Origin: Portulaca oleracea
Taxonomy: Eukaryota > Streptophyta > Magnoliopsida > Caryophyllales > Portulacaceae
Assembly: GCA_029582165.1 (NCBI GenBank)
Contig: CM055870.1
Coordinates: 11,979,832 to 12,043,831 of the forward strand
Reading direction: 5' to 3'
Length of the DNA stretch: 64,000 bases
The notes beneath the pieces are model-generated. The model did no database searches. It saw only the letters and a program-made list of their open reading frames with translations, and was not told the DNA's origin. Below are positions 46,905 to 58,565 of the stretch, piece after piece (positions within the stretch are counted from its first letter, which is position 1; each line of letters opens with the position of its first letter). The position numbers were made by a program, and so were the translations under genes.

Positions 46905-47981
46905 ATGACCATTATCATCTCTAAAATCAGGAAAGATTGGGTTTTCCTGAAAGGCTCTGTGGATTTCATTGATATTGGCAACCATTGGATTCTGTTAAGA
47001 TTTTCTAATGCTGAAGATAAGAGTCGTGTCTATGAAGGAAGGCCTTGGTTTGTGAACGAGTTTAACTTCGTTCTCAAACCTTGGAGGCCTTTCTTTGATC
47101 CTTTTACTGCCAAAATCTCGTTCATTGATCAGTGGGTTAGGGTCCCGAGACTCCCTTGGGAGTACTGGAATCCCAGGGCACTTAACTATCTCCTCCAGCC
47201 TCTTGGGCGAGTTCTGAAAGTTGACAACATGACCCTCCAAAGGCAGAGGGGAAATTTTGCAAGAGTTTGTGTCAATCTTGACATAACTAAGCCTCTTCGA
47301 GGTAGTCTCAATCTAAGGAATGGAAGCTATGCTCTCATGGTCCCTCTCATTTATGAGGGACTTCATGAAGTATGTGCTTTTTGTGGTTCTGCAGCCCATG
47401 CTCTTGAGTCCTGCCCTGAAACACCAAACCAAACAAAGATTGAGGTGGTAGTTGAGAAGTTTGAGCAACATTCTATCTCTCCAAAGGAAGGATTCCCCCT
47501 TGTGTTTTCCAGTCCTAGGGTCCCTCCGGCTGAAAACTGGATTACCGTTACTCCCAGAAGGAGAACTAAGGGAACCAGAAACCTGAAACCTCCCAGAGAA
47601 AGGACTGCTTACTTCCACACAAAGCCTTTCCATCCTGAAACAAAACTCCCTGAGCATTCCACACCCCCTACCATTGTTGACCATGAAACTGTTCCCCCTG
47701 TAATGAAAGAAAATGTACCTCTCAAGCCTGCTGTCTCTTTTGTACCTAAGCCTAACGACGATGATATAATTCTGGCCCGTATTTTTGCTGAAAAAGTCAG
47801 TGACAATGATGATGACTATGTGGATACCCTTATGGCTTTGCAAGATGATGATTATGAGGAAAGCCTGAAAGAAGTCATGGAACTTCTTGACAAAGCAAAT
47901 GAAGTGGCTGTTAGTGAAGAAAGTACTAAGAAGAGGAAATTGGTGGAGGATGGAGATGAGTTCTCTTCCTCTAACACTTAA
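46905..47981 (+). CDS. LINE ORF1 protein (DUF4283 plus zinc knuckle)
   Basis: A 358-residue frame. Residues about 8-130 match the DUF4283 pattern of plant LINE ORF1 (GSVDFIDIGNHWILLRFSN, GRPWFVNEFNFVLKPWRP, WVRVPRLPWEYW, GRVLKVD, GNFARVCVNLDI). A knuckle CAFCGSAAHALESC follows at 157-170 (CX2CX4HX4C). The C-terminal part is basic and Pro-rich, then strongly acidic. It is an RNA-binding protein thought to package the LINE transcript. The frame is intact, but DUF4283 seems to start inside the domain, so the true N-terminus may lie upstream beyond a frameshift. Confidence 0.85.
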   Translation: MTIIISKIRKDWVFLKGSVDFIDIGNHWILLRFSNAEDKSRVYEGRPWFVNEFNFVLKPWRPFFDPFTAKISFIDQWVRVPRLPWEYWNPRALNYLLQPLGRVLKVDNMTLQRQRGNFARVCVNLDITKPLRGSLNLRNGSYALMVPLIYEGLHEVCAFCGSAAHALESCPETPNQTKIEVVVEKFEQHSISPKEGFPLVFSSPRVPPAENWITVTPRRRTKGTRNLKPPRERTAYFHTKPFHPETKLPEHSTPPTIVDHETVPPVMKENVPLKPAVSFVPKPNDDDIILARIFAEKVSDNDDDYVDTLMALQDDDYEESLKEVMELLDKANEVAVSEESTKKRKLVEDGDEFSSSNT

Positions 47982-48503
47982 GAATGTTTAAAGTCCATGT
48001 ACTTAGATGCACTTTGCTTAATCCTCTGTTAGTGAGAGTAATAATTAAGTTTAATGTTGTTCTAGCCTGGTTTGTTGTTGCCAGAAGCTGCTCTTTTTCT
48101 AGCCTAGCTAGGAATCTTTTGGTCTTAGTGGTAATGTTGTTCTTCTTTTTTGTCCAGGAGCTGTATGTTTTCTGGTACCAGCGTTGCTTTTGTAATCCAA
48201 CTGTGCTTTTTGGCAGGGAGGAGTGGTTCCTTCCTTGTTGTTGGCTGGTTATTTTGGGGATTGAGCAGTGTTATAAATGGCATTTTCTTTCTGTTCTTTG
48301 GCTGTGTTTCAGTGTGTATGGAAATTCCTTGTTACAGGTCCCTTGTTACACGTTAATTTTGATGAAACAAAGGCGAGAAATAACATGATGACCAACTTGC
48401 ATATCACTGAGTTGGATATCACTAGAGTTACCCCCTCCTTGGGATGGCAGCCTAGTGTTATGATCCAAAAAGGCTATGTCTGTTTTCTCCTGGGCACTTC
48501 TGT

Positions 48504-49568
48504 GTGCAACTAGATTGGATGGCTATGGATAGCTTTATGTTGGGTTGCCTCTTGTCCCTTTTAAGGAATCAGGGAGGATTGCTTTGTAACTTTCCTCTTT
48601 GGATGGCTATTGGTTATTTGCTTCTGTCCCTCTTTTCGTACAGCCCTGAAAGTCACCATCTTGGGAAAAGGCATAATGTTGCCATCCTAGTGATTTGGCA
48701 GCTTATGCTTTTTCACAATGGTAAGTTTCAGGCAAAGGTCAATGATGTGTCTACCGGGTTTTGGTCTCAAACCATTACTACTGAGACCTTTTTCTCGTAT
48801 GCCTTTCGGAATTGTTTCATGGGAAGCTTGTGGGATAAGAAAGGAATGTTTATGTCTCCCAACAGTTTTAGTGCTAAAAGGCTAAAGTTTCTAATTTTTT
48901 TACTTTGTTGTCTTGTTTTTTCTGACAGTACTCTCAGAAACAGTTGGGCTGTCAAGTGGAGCTCTACCAGCTTTTGGGATTATTGGCATCAAGCAAAGAA
49001 TAAAGAGGGTCTTTACTGTTCCAAGCTTAAAATTGTCCTTTATAGCTTCTTGTTTTTTATGTTTTCTTTTTGTGTTCCTATTTTGGTTGTAAGATTCTAT
49101 CTTTTGGTTCCTCTAGGCCTAGTGGCCGTGTATTTTGGTAATTTCGAATGTTGCATTTCTTTATTATTGGTAGTAGCGCGGATTCACCGCAACATCCTAA
49201 TGGAATTTTCCATTAAAAGAACTAATCCTACTTTCTCGGTAAAGTGGAGATTAATACAGAATAAGGGTTTGTTGCTAAATTGTAGCTCCCTTGGGAGTTC
49301 CCAGGCTGCAGTAGGTTTGAACGGATTTATCCTACTGCGTTTGAAGGATAACAAGAAGAAGCTTTGTTGGATTTTGTTGCAAAGCTTAGTTTCTGGTAAG
49401 AAAAGTGTTGGCATACTGAAAGATTGGGAAGCAAGTTATCAGAGAAGTCATCCAGAGATGTTCCTTAGTTGGTCTATCCTGTTGGTTAAACCTCATATCA
49501 AATATTGGGCTGGAAAAACAGGGAATTCCCTAAAAGAACAACTGTTATATATGCGGTTTCTTAAATGA
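48504..49568 (+). other. 354-codon open frame between ORF1 and ORF2, overlapping the ORF2 start
   Basis: An uninterrupted frame fills most of the 1.58-kb gap between LINE ORF1 and ORF2. It is rich in Phe, Leu, Trp and Cys, with hydrophobic runs near 130-145 and 178-230. No domain is recognised. Its stop overlaps the ORF2 start as ATGA (49565-49568). It may be non-coding sequence that is open by chance. The hydrophobic, T-rich codon pattern argues for caution. Confidence 0.3.
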
Positions 49569-52500
49569 AAGTACTTTATTGGAATGTTCAAGGATTAAAA
49601 AATGATTGCAAATTAGCAGAAATTAGTTTGCTGAGTGCTAATGTGCGACCAGATATTGTTTTTCTAAGTGAAACTCGGGCCAATGATCAAGGTGCTGGGA
49701 AACTACTTAAAAAGCTAAGATTTGACAACTCAATTCTTAGTCCTCGTAGTCATCTTGCGGGAGGTCTATGGGTTCTATGGAACAAGGATAATGTTGAAAT
49801 TCATTTACTGTAAAAGACTGATCGACTGATCCACCTATATGTGAAAGAAAAAGAGTCAGGGAATGAATCTATCCTTTCAGGAATTTGTACACCAGCCCAG
49901 ACTAGTGAAAAAGACCGGTTCTGGGAAGGCCTAACTTTAGTTAATCAAGTTTTCCACTTGCCTTGGTGTGTAATTGGAGATTGTAATGAAATTCTTAACC
50001 AGGAGGATAAAATGGGAGGCCCCTTACCTCATCAAAACCGTTTCTTAAGACTATCTAATTTCACTCGTTCTCTACAGTCAGTAGATTATGCCCCTATTGG
50101 AAACCATTTTACTTGGAAAAAGACAATTCATGGGCATAAAATTTTTGAAAGATTGGATAGAGTTATAGCTCGAAAAGACTGGAGTGAACTTTATCCAAAT
50201 GCGAAAGTAACTCATGGACCTTTTACTTTCTCAGATCATTGTTATATCTTGCTGGATACAAATCCGGAAAAGAAAGCCGTAAAAAATCGATCTTTCAGGT
50301 TTGGTCAACACTGGCCAAACTTTGACAAGGTCTCATACATTATAAGGAAAGGGTGGAATCTCAAGATCCATGGAGTTGCCATGTTCCGCATTGCCAAAAA
50401 GCTTAAAAAAATCAAACATGAGCTTAGGGAGTGGGATTTTTCCCATGCAAGGAATTTCAAACAAAGATTGGAATCTAACATGGCCAAAATTCAGTCAGTA
50501 GAAGCTAAGCTTATTCAACATCCAGAGAGCTTCCGCTTCAATGATTGGTTTAATCGACTCATCAGGCAAAGAGAGAGAATGCTTCTCTTTAACCAAAATT
50601 TCTGGGGTAAGCTTAATAGAAAGAAATGGTTAATAGAAGGTGAAAGGGGATCTTCCTTCTTTTACAACTCAGTTACCTTTAGAAAAAAGAAAAGCCAAAT
50701 TACAGGTCTAAAAGGTCGGTCGGGAGTTTGGATCCAGGATGAAAGTGAGATCCAGAAAAGTTTTGTAGAAGAATTTTCTACTAGATTTAAGTCAAATGGC
50801 ATAGTTGGGTCCTCCCCACTTCCGAATCTCCCAAAACTAACGCAAGCTCAAAGTGATCGGCTTATTGCGTATGTAACAGATATAGAAATTAAAGATGCGG
50901 TGTTTCAAATGGACTCTGGTAAAGCTCCCGGACCTGATGGCTATGGACTGGTTTTTTTATCAAAAATACTGGAACATAGTAGGTAAAGATGTCTCTGAAG
51001 CAGTAAGAGAATTTTTTGCTAATGGAAAATTGCTAAAGGAAGTGAATCACACTTTCATAGCCCTCATTCCAAAGGTGGAAGATCCTAGTATGCCTAACCA
51101 TTTTAGGTCAATAAGCCTGTGTAATGTTATTTATAAGATCATTTCAAAAATTCTGGTAAATAGGCTAAGACCACTCCTTGATAATCTTATAAGTCCCTTT
51201 CAAAGTGCGTTTGTCCCTAAAAGACAAATACAGGATAATATCCTCCTAGCCCACGAGATAATGCATAGTTTTCACCAGTCAAAAGCTTCAAAACCTTGGA
51301 TAGCCCTCAAGCTAGACATGGAGAAGGCTTATGATAGAGTCGAATGGACCTTCTTAACAAGAGTTATGGCTGACATGAATTTTTCGTCAATTTGGATAGA
51401 TTGGATAATGGAGTGTATTTCCACAGTTTCCTACTCAGTCTTGGTGAATGATCAGCCTGCGGGGCTTATTAAGCCAACTCAAGGACTTAGGCAAGGAGAT
51501 CCTCTATCACCTTATCTGTTCCTCCTATGCATGGAAGTTCTGTCCCAATCCCTGATTGAACAAAGCAAAATAAAAAAGAATGGGATAGGTGTTAAAATCT
51601 GTCAAAAAGGATTAACCATTCCTTGTTTATTTTTTGCGGATGATAGCTTGTCGCTCGCAGGTTGATCGGTTGTAAAAATCTTAAAGACACGCTAGACTGA
51701 TTTTGTGGCCTTTCTGACCAATTGGTAAATTTCCACAAGTCCTCTTTAATATGCTCAAAAGGAGCCTCCCGAAGGCTTGTTGATAAGGCAAAAGGATTCT
51801 TTTTATATTCCTATTAAGGAGTCACTTGGCAAGTATTTAGGATGCCCTTCTGTTGTTGGGAGAAGGAAAAAGGAAAAATTTTCCCCCCTTCTGGAGCGAG
51901 TTTCTCATAAAGTCTCAAATTGGAAAGCAAACTCTCTTTCAAGGGCAGGAAGGTCAATCCTGATTCAGTCTAATCTGGAAACCACCCCAGCGCATCTAAT
52001 GCAATGCTTCCTATTGCCGAAAGCCACTTGTGAAAGTCTAGATAGAATTAACAAAAACTTCTTTTGGAAAGCCTCTACAGAAAAAGGAATGCCTATGATT
52101 ACTTGGGATAAAGTTTATAGACCAAAGGACCAAGGAGGACTAGGTTTGCGAAAGACCCATGCAGTTAACCTAGCCTTCCAATGCAAATTAGTGTGGAAAA
52201 TCATGCATGAAAAAAGTAATCTCTGGGTTTCGCAAATGAGAACTAAATATAATCGACATGGTGATGGCGCCTTTTCATGAATCCCAAACAGTCGGATTCT
52301 TGGGTCTGGAAAAATTTATGCAAAACCTTTAAATTTTGCAAAAAAGGTTTTAGGTGGAAAGTTGGTAACGGGAAATTGATAGATTTTTGGAATGATAGCT
52401 GGTGCCACCAACTACCTCTTGCCGTCTTGACAAACCAGCCTCCAAATCAGGCACAACATTCAGTTAAAGAGGAAGAATTTATTCTTAACAATAGCTGGAA

Positions 52501-53695
52501 TCAGGAGAAGCTTGACAGCACTCTCCCTAGGGATTTGGTTAACTTGGTAGTCCAGACACCTATTTCTCTGTTTAATGAGGAAGATGAATTATGTTTGGGA
52601 CTGACTGGTAATGGTAACTTCAGTACGAAATCAGCAACCTGGCTCTGTCATGAGTTTAGCAACAACCAGAAATGGGAAGGGAGATGGATTTGGAAGCTAG
52701 ATATCCAACCAAAACTAAAGGAATTTCTTTGGCGGGTTTATCAAAATGGACTTCCTCTTAAAGGAAATCTATTTAGAAGAGGGGTTGCGGATGATCCCAC
52801 TTGTCCTATTTGTCTTAACGACTTGGAAACAGACAACCACCTCTTATGCCAATGCTTTTTTGTAAAAAAAGTTTAGGACCTGGCTAAAACCCATAATTGG
52901 CTGGCCTCTGCAGTTGATTGGCCATCTGATAACACAGGATCCACCTTTCTCAACACTCTTAGAAATTTTCTCCTCCCAAACGAATTTCTAAGAGCCATCC
53001 ATCTTATTTGGAGCATCTGGAAGGAGCGCAACGACTGCACTTTCAACAAATCTGTGTTCAACACTACAAGGGTCATCATCCGTGCAAAAAAGAATTTTGC
53101 GGAATGGCGAGCTAGAAGAAGGTTCTCATATCAAGGTTGGTTAGAGCCAACTCCTACAGGGATAATAAAAAAGAAGTCGACAAGTTCTAAGCCAATTCGT
53201 TGGGAATCCCCAAGTCCAGGATGGTTCAAACTCAATTTTGACGGTTCTCAAACAAATCAGGGGGCAACAATTGGTTTCGTTGTACGCGATTTTCTTGGGC
53301 GTGTTCATTCAGCTGGAGCTGGCCAAGTAAATGCTCAATCAATCCTTGTGACGGAAGCACTTGCTCTAAGAATGGGTTTGCAACATGCGATACAAGCAGG
53401 ATATTCAAGAGTTGAAATTGAAGGCGATAACCTTATCCTTATCCAAGCTATTAATGGATCAATTCAGACACCATGGCAGATTGATATGATTGTTAGAGAT
53501 ATCAAGAAGCTTTTAACCACCCTTGATGATTTCAGTCTAAAACACATCTATCGTGAAACAAATTCGGCAGCAGATTGGATGGCAAATTACGGTCATAGTT
53601 CCCCTTTTTTTTCTTGGTTTTCCAATTTCCCCCCCTCCTTCTCTATTGTACTAGCTGATATCTCAGGCAGATGCCTTGACAGAAGGATCCCCTGA
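49565..53695 (+). pseudogene. LINE ORF2: endonuclease, reverse transcriptase, zf-RVT and RNase H, broken
   Basis: It starts MKVLYWNVQGLKNDCKLAE. The endonuclease block has LSET, GDCNEIL and FSDHCYILLD. A stop interrupts at about 49811. The frame shifts near the T7 run at 50952-50958, within SGKAPGPDGYG. Reverse transcriptase continues with HFRSISLCNVIYKIISKILV, QSAFVPKRQIQDNILLAHEI, KLDMEKAYDRVEW, GLRQGDPLSPYLF and the catalytic FADD at about 51640. A stop follows at 51663 and another frame change near 51700-51777. zf-RVT lies at about 52620-52860 (FLWRVYQNGLPLKGNL, CPICLNDLETDNHLLC). The RNase H domain at about 53220-53590 has FDGSQ, TEALALRMGL, EGDN and RETNSAAD. It ends with TGA at 53693. 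Confidence 0.93.
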
Positions 53696-53754
53696 GAAGG
53701 TTATATTGTAACAATTTTTTACCCTGAGGGAAAAAAAAAATTAGTTAAAATTCT

Positions 53755-54620
53755 GTTATGACAAATTCTTTCTATGCTCTCCTTAGTTTTGTATATAAAT
53801 ACTGGTAACATTCTCTGCTTTTGCCTATACACTACACCTTCTGTTAATATCAGTGTGGAAGTGGAAGGTCGCTAATTCTATGTTTTTGTTGAGAATCTAC
53901 CCTTTGGTGCTGATGATGTGATGTTGAAAAATTTATTTGTGGATTTTGACAGTGTTATTGATATTTATATTCCCGGCAAAGAGTGGATAAATGGAAAGAT
54001 TTGATTTTGTTCGTTTCAAGGCTAAGCATGAGGGTTCAAAGGCTATTCATGCCCTTAATGGTTGCCTGTTCAATGGATCTGTGTTATCTATTTCACGGGT
54101 GAAGTTTGATAAAATAGAAGAGGTTGCATCCCTATTTGTAGAGATCATCTAACGATCGAGTTTGAATCCTAAAAACTGCTCAAATAAATTGCCTCGCAAA
54201 CTCTCAGCACAACCCAAATGCTTTTCCTCTGAGGTTTTGCTTGGTGGCGATTTTTTGGATTATGAGAGAACAATTTCAAATCTATCTTGTGATGTGCTAA
54301 GTCATCTGAGGGATGTCACATTTGTCCATGCCAGTGATCCAAATGACAGTGAGGGTATTGATTCTCTATCACTCAATTCTGAATCGTTTTCTGTTGCTGA
54401 TGTTGAGGAGTCCTTTTTGGAGAGTTCTAAAACACACACTAGAAGGAAGAAAAAAGGGAAGTCTTTATTGAAGTCTAAATGACTTCTTGTCAACCAAGCT
54501 GCATGTAAGACCGTTTCTGCTAGGTCTAAGGGTCTTCACAAGAGGAGACAAAAGAGTGTTGTCTTGTTTGAGGAATTCGTGGGGCTTCCTCAAAACAACT
54601 TGACATAGTGCGCAGAGTGG
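53755..54620 (+). pseudogene. Remnant of an RRM-type LINE ORF1
   Basis: From 53876 the reading FYVFVENLPFGADDVMLKNL, FVDFDSVIDIYIPGKEWING and, after a one-base shift near 54000, DFVRFKAKHEGSKAIHALNG forms an RNA recognition motif with recognisable RNP2 and RNP1. A low-complexity acidic/Ser stretch follows (54160-54480) with a basic RRKKKGKSLLKSK end. RRM-containing ORF1 is known from the BNR-type LINEs of beet relatives. Several stops interrupt it and no ORF2 follows. A TATA-like TATATAAATA lies at about 53792. Confidence 0.55.
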
Positions 54621-54849
54621 CCAAGTTTAGTTGTGGTACATGTTTCATTTGTGACGTCCTAGTGATTATTATGAACTTGCTTAAAGAGAAATGATGTAGA
54701 GAGAAGTTTGCAAATTCTAAGATTTTGTTCTTTTCTCCTTTATTGTTGTCTATGATGTGGTGTTCTTGTTGGCTTTTTTATTGTTATCATGTTGTTGTTT
54801 TTAGTTATTTTCACTTTGTTGTTACAATCTTATCAGCTTGAACAAGCTT

Positions 54850-55232
54850 CAAATTAATATATGAAAAACAGTAGCATTCTCCTTGTATATTACATGCATT
54901 TACATGAAATGATATTCAATGTTCTAAATTCTCTCTCTATGTCTGAGATTTCACATGGTATTAGAGCTCCCGGAGCAATTTCGAGCTCTTCTTCTCTGAT
55001 TCTCAATTTCTTTACTTTGTTAATGGAGTATCTATTCTTAACTCATCAAAGTTTTATCTCTTCAAAAACTTTGATTGAATTTATTAGCATGGCTAAAAGT
55101 AGTTCTTCTGGTGATACAAGAGTGTTCATAGAAGGTTACAATTCGATCATCCAGCAATGTCGATTACCAATATGAAATTCAATGCCTCCAACTTTCAGAA
55201 ACGAAATAGATCAGTTAAGATTGGTCTCAATT
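54850..55232 (+). mobile_element. Copia LTR end, primer-binding site and gag start
   Basis: LTR-like sequence ends in TTTCACA (54955). It is followed at once by TGGTATTAGAGCTCC, a primer site for initiator tRNA-Met. From 55089 ATGGCTAAAAGTAGTTC opens a gag frame, and a FDHPAMSITNMKFNASNF then NRSVKIGL reading is typical of copia gag N-termini. The same gag continues beyond the inserted solo LTR at 58566-58645. Confidence 0.7.
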
Positions 55233-55739
55233 TGTAATAGCCCGAAGAAAATATCTCCCTTAATACGTATTAATTAGTTTAATTGATCAAGGTTAATAAT
55301 AAATCACGAGTAATTTAAAGCGCATCTTCCATTTTTCTAACCCAATGTATGTTTTGCAGGACTTGAGCAGTGCAACGATCGTCCATGATTTAGTTTAATT
55401 TTCTTTTTTGAGAAATCTCTACCGATAAATTTTTATAGTGATTCTGATCGTATATGAATTCTTTTACCGAGATCGATGTATCGGGTCAGTGGCGAAGCCA
55501 GGATTTATACTTAGGGGTGTCAAGATCAAATTTAACAAATAAGATTACAATTTAACATATTCAAGTAACACAGAGTTTCATGACCGACAATAGTTATGAA
55601 AATAAAAATACATATTGAAAAATTTTGTGTACTTCCTTGAGGTAATGAAGAATGTTGTCTTCACTCTCTTACTAAAATATTTCTACATTTGAAATTAACA
55701 AACATTTAAAAAATTAACTTTAAAATTCAAAACTTCATA

Positions 55740-56506
55740 TCTATATACTTATGATTACAATCTATGTGGGACCCAACGAATACTGCAACGAGAGCGTTTG
55801 AAGGAGTCTCAACCAATCACAATTAAGAAAAAAAAAGACCCAATTTTTAATAATTTTTATTTTGTTTTCAACCGGATTTTATTATAAACCTAAGTTTATT
55901 GGAACTCTGACACCAATTGCAGCTGTGCCATAACAGTTTTAAATTTAATTTTATTTTAGAATTAAAAAAAAACTATTACAAATCCCATACGACTTTGGAC
56001 TTTGATAACGTTTCCAACTGTTCCATATCTATATATATTATAATAGAAATCATTGTGGGTCCCACAAAATAGGGACACGGGAGTGACTGTAGGGTAATTG
56101 GCCAGTCATAACGTATAAAATTATATTTTTTTACTATTTTCAATTTTTTTTAATTTCAATCCTGATTTAATTTCAAAATTAAAAAAATCAGAAAGTATCA
56201 CTAATCCTTGACTACTTTGGACTGTGAATTAAATTATTTTGGTGTTACCTATAATAATAATAATAATAATAATAATATAATAGAAATCATTGTGCGTCCC
56301 AAGAAATAGAGACACGAGAGTGACTGTAAGGGAATTGACCAATAACAACGTAAAAAACTATATTTTTTTCTATTTGCAATTTTTTTTTTCAATCCAGATT
56401 TTATTTTAAAATTAAAAAAACCATAAAATATCACTCATCCTTGACTGCTTTGGACTCTGAATTAAATTATTTTGGTGCAAATAACAATAATTATTTTGGT
56501 GTTGCC

Positions 56507-56541
<35 letters not shown>

Positions 56542-57140
56542 TAATAATAATAATAATAATCTATATATTATAATAGAAATCATTCACATTTTATGAAATT
56601 TTCTATTGCCGAATTACATGTTTTGTCGGAAAAAATTATCATGATGTTTTCCATATAACAATTTCATTAATATTTCGTTTGGTTTATTTATATGGACATT
56701 TACTTATCAAAAAATTACTCGGAGGTACCCCAATATTTGGGGAAACTATTTTTCGGTACCCCAATTTTTCAAAACTCATTGTGAGGTACCTTAAGTTTTT
56801 GGGTTAGTAATTATTTGGTGCTTTTTCGGCCATCAATTTTATTAAGTGACCGAAATACCCTTGTTCTTCTTCTTTAAGGGTATTTCTTAAAAAATGGAAG
56901 AACAAGGACATTTCGGTCATTTAACCAAATTGATGACAAAAAAAAACACCTAATAATTTCTAACCCAAAAAGTTAGGGTACCCCAAAATGAATTTTGAAA
57001 AGTTAGGGTACCTGAAAAACATTTCACCAAAAGTTAGGGTACCTCTGAGTAATTTTTTGGTTACTTATCCATCACTTTTATAAAATTTCAAAAGTAGTTA
57101 ATTGAGTTCGTTCCGTGCATTGCACGGGTTGAAGCCTAGT
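55740..57140 (+). mobile_element. Helitron with tandemly repeated 5' ends
   Basis: The 3' end has the hairpin CCGTGCATTGCACGG (57113-57127), eight bases, then CTAGT (57136-57140) followed by T. This is the CTRRT terminus and A/T target of Helitrons. Three TCTATATA starts, each after an A, lie at 55740, 56028 and 56560, so the 5' portion (about 240-290 bp) is repeated in tandem. A MULE-like MITE at 56709-57060 interrupts it. No RepHel protein is encoded. Confidence 0.7.
56709..57060. mobile_element. MULE-type MITE with 9-bp TSD TTACTTATC
   Basis: The arms are inverted (AAAAAATTACTCGGAGGTAC and, from the right, CCAAAAAATTACTCAGAGG), with repeated GGGGTACC words within each arm. Identical 9-mers TTACTTATC flank it at 56700-56708 and 57061-57069. 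No coding capacity. Confidence 0.75.
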
Positions 57141-58565
57141 TTGAGTAATAGAAATCAAAAATTAACAATAATACAATCATCATCTGGTAACAATATTTTA
57201 ATTTGAAACCAATCAATCAACCAAATAATCTAGATAGTTTGAATTATGAACATTTGAACAAAATAAAACCAAGAATCGTAATCATTCTATTTACAAATTA
57301 ATCACTAAATTAGTAAATTTAATTATTCAATATAAATTTAACTAAAGTTAATAAATTCTTTTTTAAAAGCAAAAGTTAATAAATATAGTTAGGACACCAA
57401 AGTATCCAGCAAACTGAGGGGAAAAGAGGAGCAGCGCAAGTTAAAAGTGAGACAAAAAGAGTAGATTTGACTACAAAAGGAAAGCTTCAAACCCATGACA
57501 TTTGGTAATTGGCTGCACGCTTCAAACCATTCAACTACTTGCACTAGCCTGGTAAATTACTATATATTTAGATCTACTTATCAAAACAGCTCTAAACCAA
57601 ATTAATTTTTTCAAAAAAGGTGGGGGGTCAATTGACCCCCTTGACCCAAGGTGGCTTTGCCAATCAGGTCTTTCTTTATTCAAATTAATTTAAGGTTATA
57701 ATTATGATTTTTTTTTGGAGGTATTGGATATATTCACTTGGGTTACCGATAATATTTTTCGGTTTATGAAATTTCGGTAATCTGGGAAATTAGGGAGATA
57801 TAAGTATAAGAGGGGAGAATTAAAATGGATAAATTTGGTGTGTTTGGGCCCTATGGCCGGCTGACCCAAGAAGAAAGAAGAGAAGAGGGGGCTTATTTGT
57901 TGGGCCTAAGTATGGTTATAAATAAGATGATAATAGGTGATTGTTATTCACTTAATGATAATTCAAACCTTCATCTCTCACCTTGCTCCCTCTCTCCTAA
58001 GACCATCCATCTCCCTCACTCACTGCCAGCCACTACCGCCTGCTGTCCAGCCACCACCAGACGTCGCCGGCGAGCTTTCCGGCCACCGTCGCACCCTTGC
58101 ACCACCATCATCTTTGTTCTTCATTCTTCCCTCCTTTTCAAGTGTAATTTCACCTCCCCTTTTCTCTCTTTTTAATGAAAAATCTTAGATAAATTCTGAG
58201 TTTTGTTGACCTTTTATGTGGTTTCATAGGTAAAACAAGTGTTTCTAAGTTCATCAAGTAAAAAGGGAAGAAATTCAAGCATCAAAGAGAGAAATCTTGG
58301 GTAAGTTGAGCTAATCTTGTGTTGTTATGGTTAAATGAGTATGGATGATGATGGATTATGTACATGCATGTGTTTTTATTAGTTAAATTCACTATGAAGA
58401 AATGGAAAACCGATTAAGGTGAAATGCATGTGTATAAATTGGTATTAAAGTAAGGGTTTTAAGTGGTGTATGTTGATTTATGTATGTAATTCATCGAAAA
58501 TGTAAAGTGTTGGCCTTGCATGTCTCTAAAATGAATTCAATTGATAATTTTATGGGGGTGTTACA

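Larger units (their letters stand above)
45585..53740 (+). mobile_element. Near full-length plant L1 LINE (8.2 kb) with 14-bp target duplication
   Basis: The element ends in ten A residues (53731-53740) and is flanked by TTAGTTAAAATTCT at 45571-45584 and 53741-53754, the signature of target-primed reverse transcription. Order: a leader of about 1.3 kb, ORF1 with DUF4283 and a CCHC knuckle, a long middle region, and ORF2 with endonuclease, reverse transcriptase, zf-RVT and RNase H. ORF2 carries several stops and a frameshift, so this copy cannot retrotranspose on its own. Confidence 0.93.
55487..57661. mobile_element. hAT-like element with CAGTGGCGAAGCC / GGCTTTGCC ends
   Basis: The left end is CAGTGGCGAAGCCAGGATTT. 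The right end, inward, reads GGCAAAGCCACCTTGG. The flanks TATCGGGT (55479-55486) and AATCAGGT (57662-57669) match at 6 of 8 bases, compatible with an old hAT duplication. It contains the Helitron-like segments and no transposase. Confidence 0.5.
55233..58565 (+). mobile_element. Solo gypsy-type LTR with TSD CAATT, itself full of insertions
   Basis: It starts TGTAATAGCCCGAAG and ends GGGGGTGTTACA, the termini usual for Del/Tekay chromovirus LTRs. The flanking duplication is CAATT (55228-55232, 58566-58570). A TATA-like GGTTATAAATAAG lies at about 57912. About 1.15 kb is LTR; the remainder (55487-57661) is a nested insertion. Only one LTR is present, so the internal region was lost by recombination. 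Confidence 0.82.

Noticed and set aside
57825..58188. Pro/Ser-rich frames near 58 kb resembling a leader peptide
   Set aside because: They sit in the R/U5-like CT-rich part of the solo LTR, downstream of its TATA box, and end without a conserved domain.
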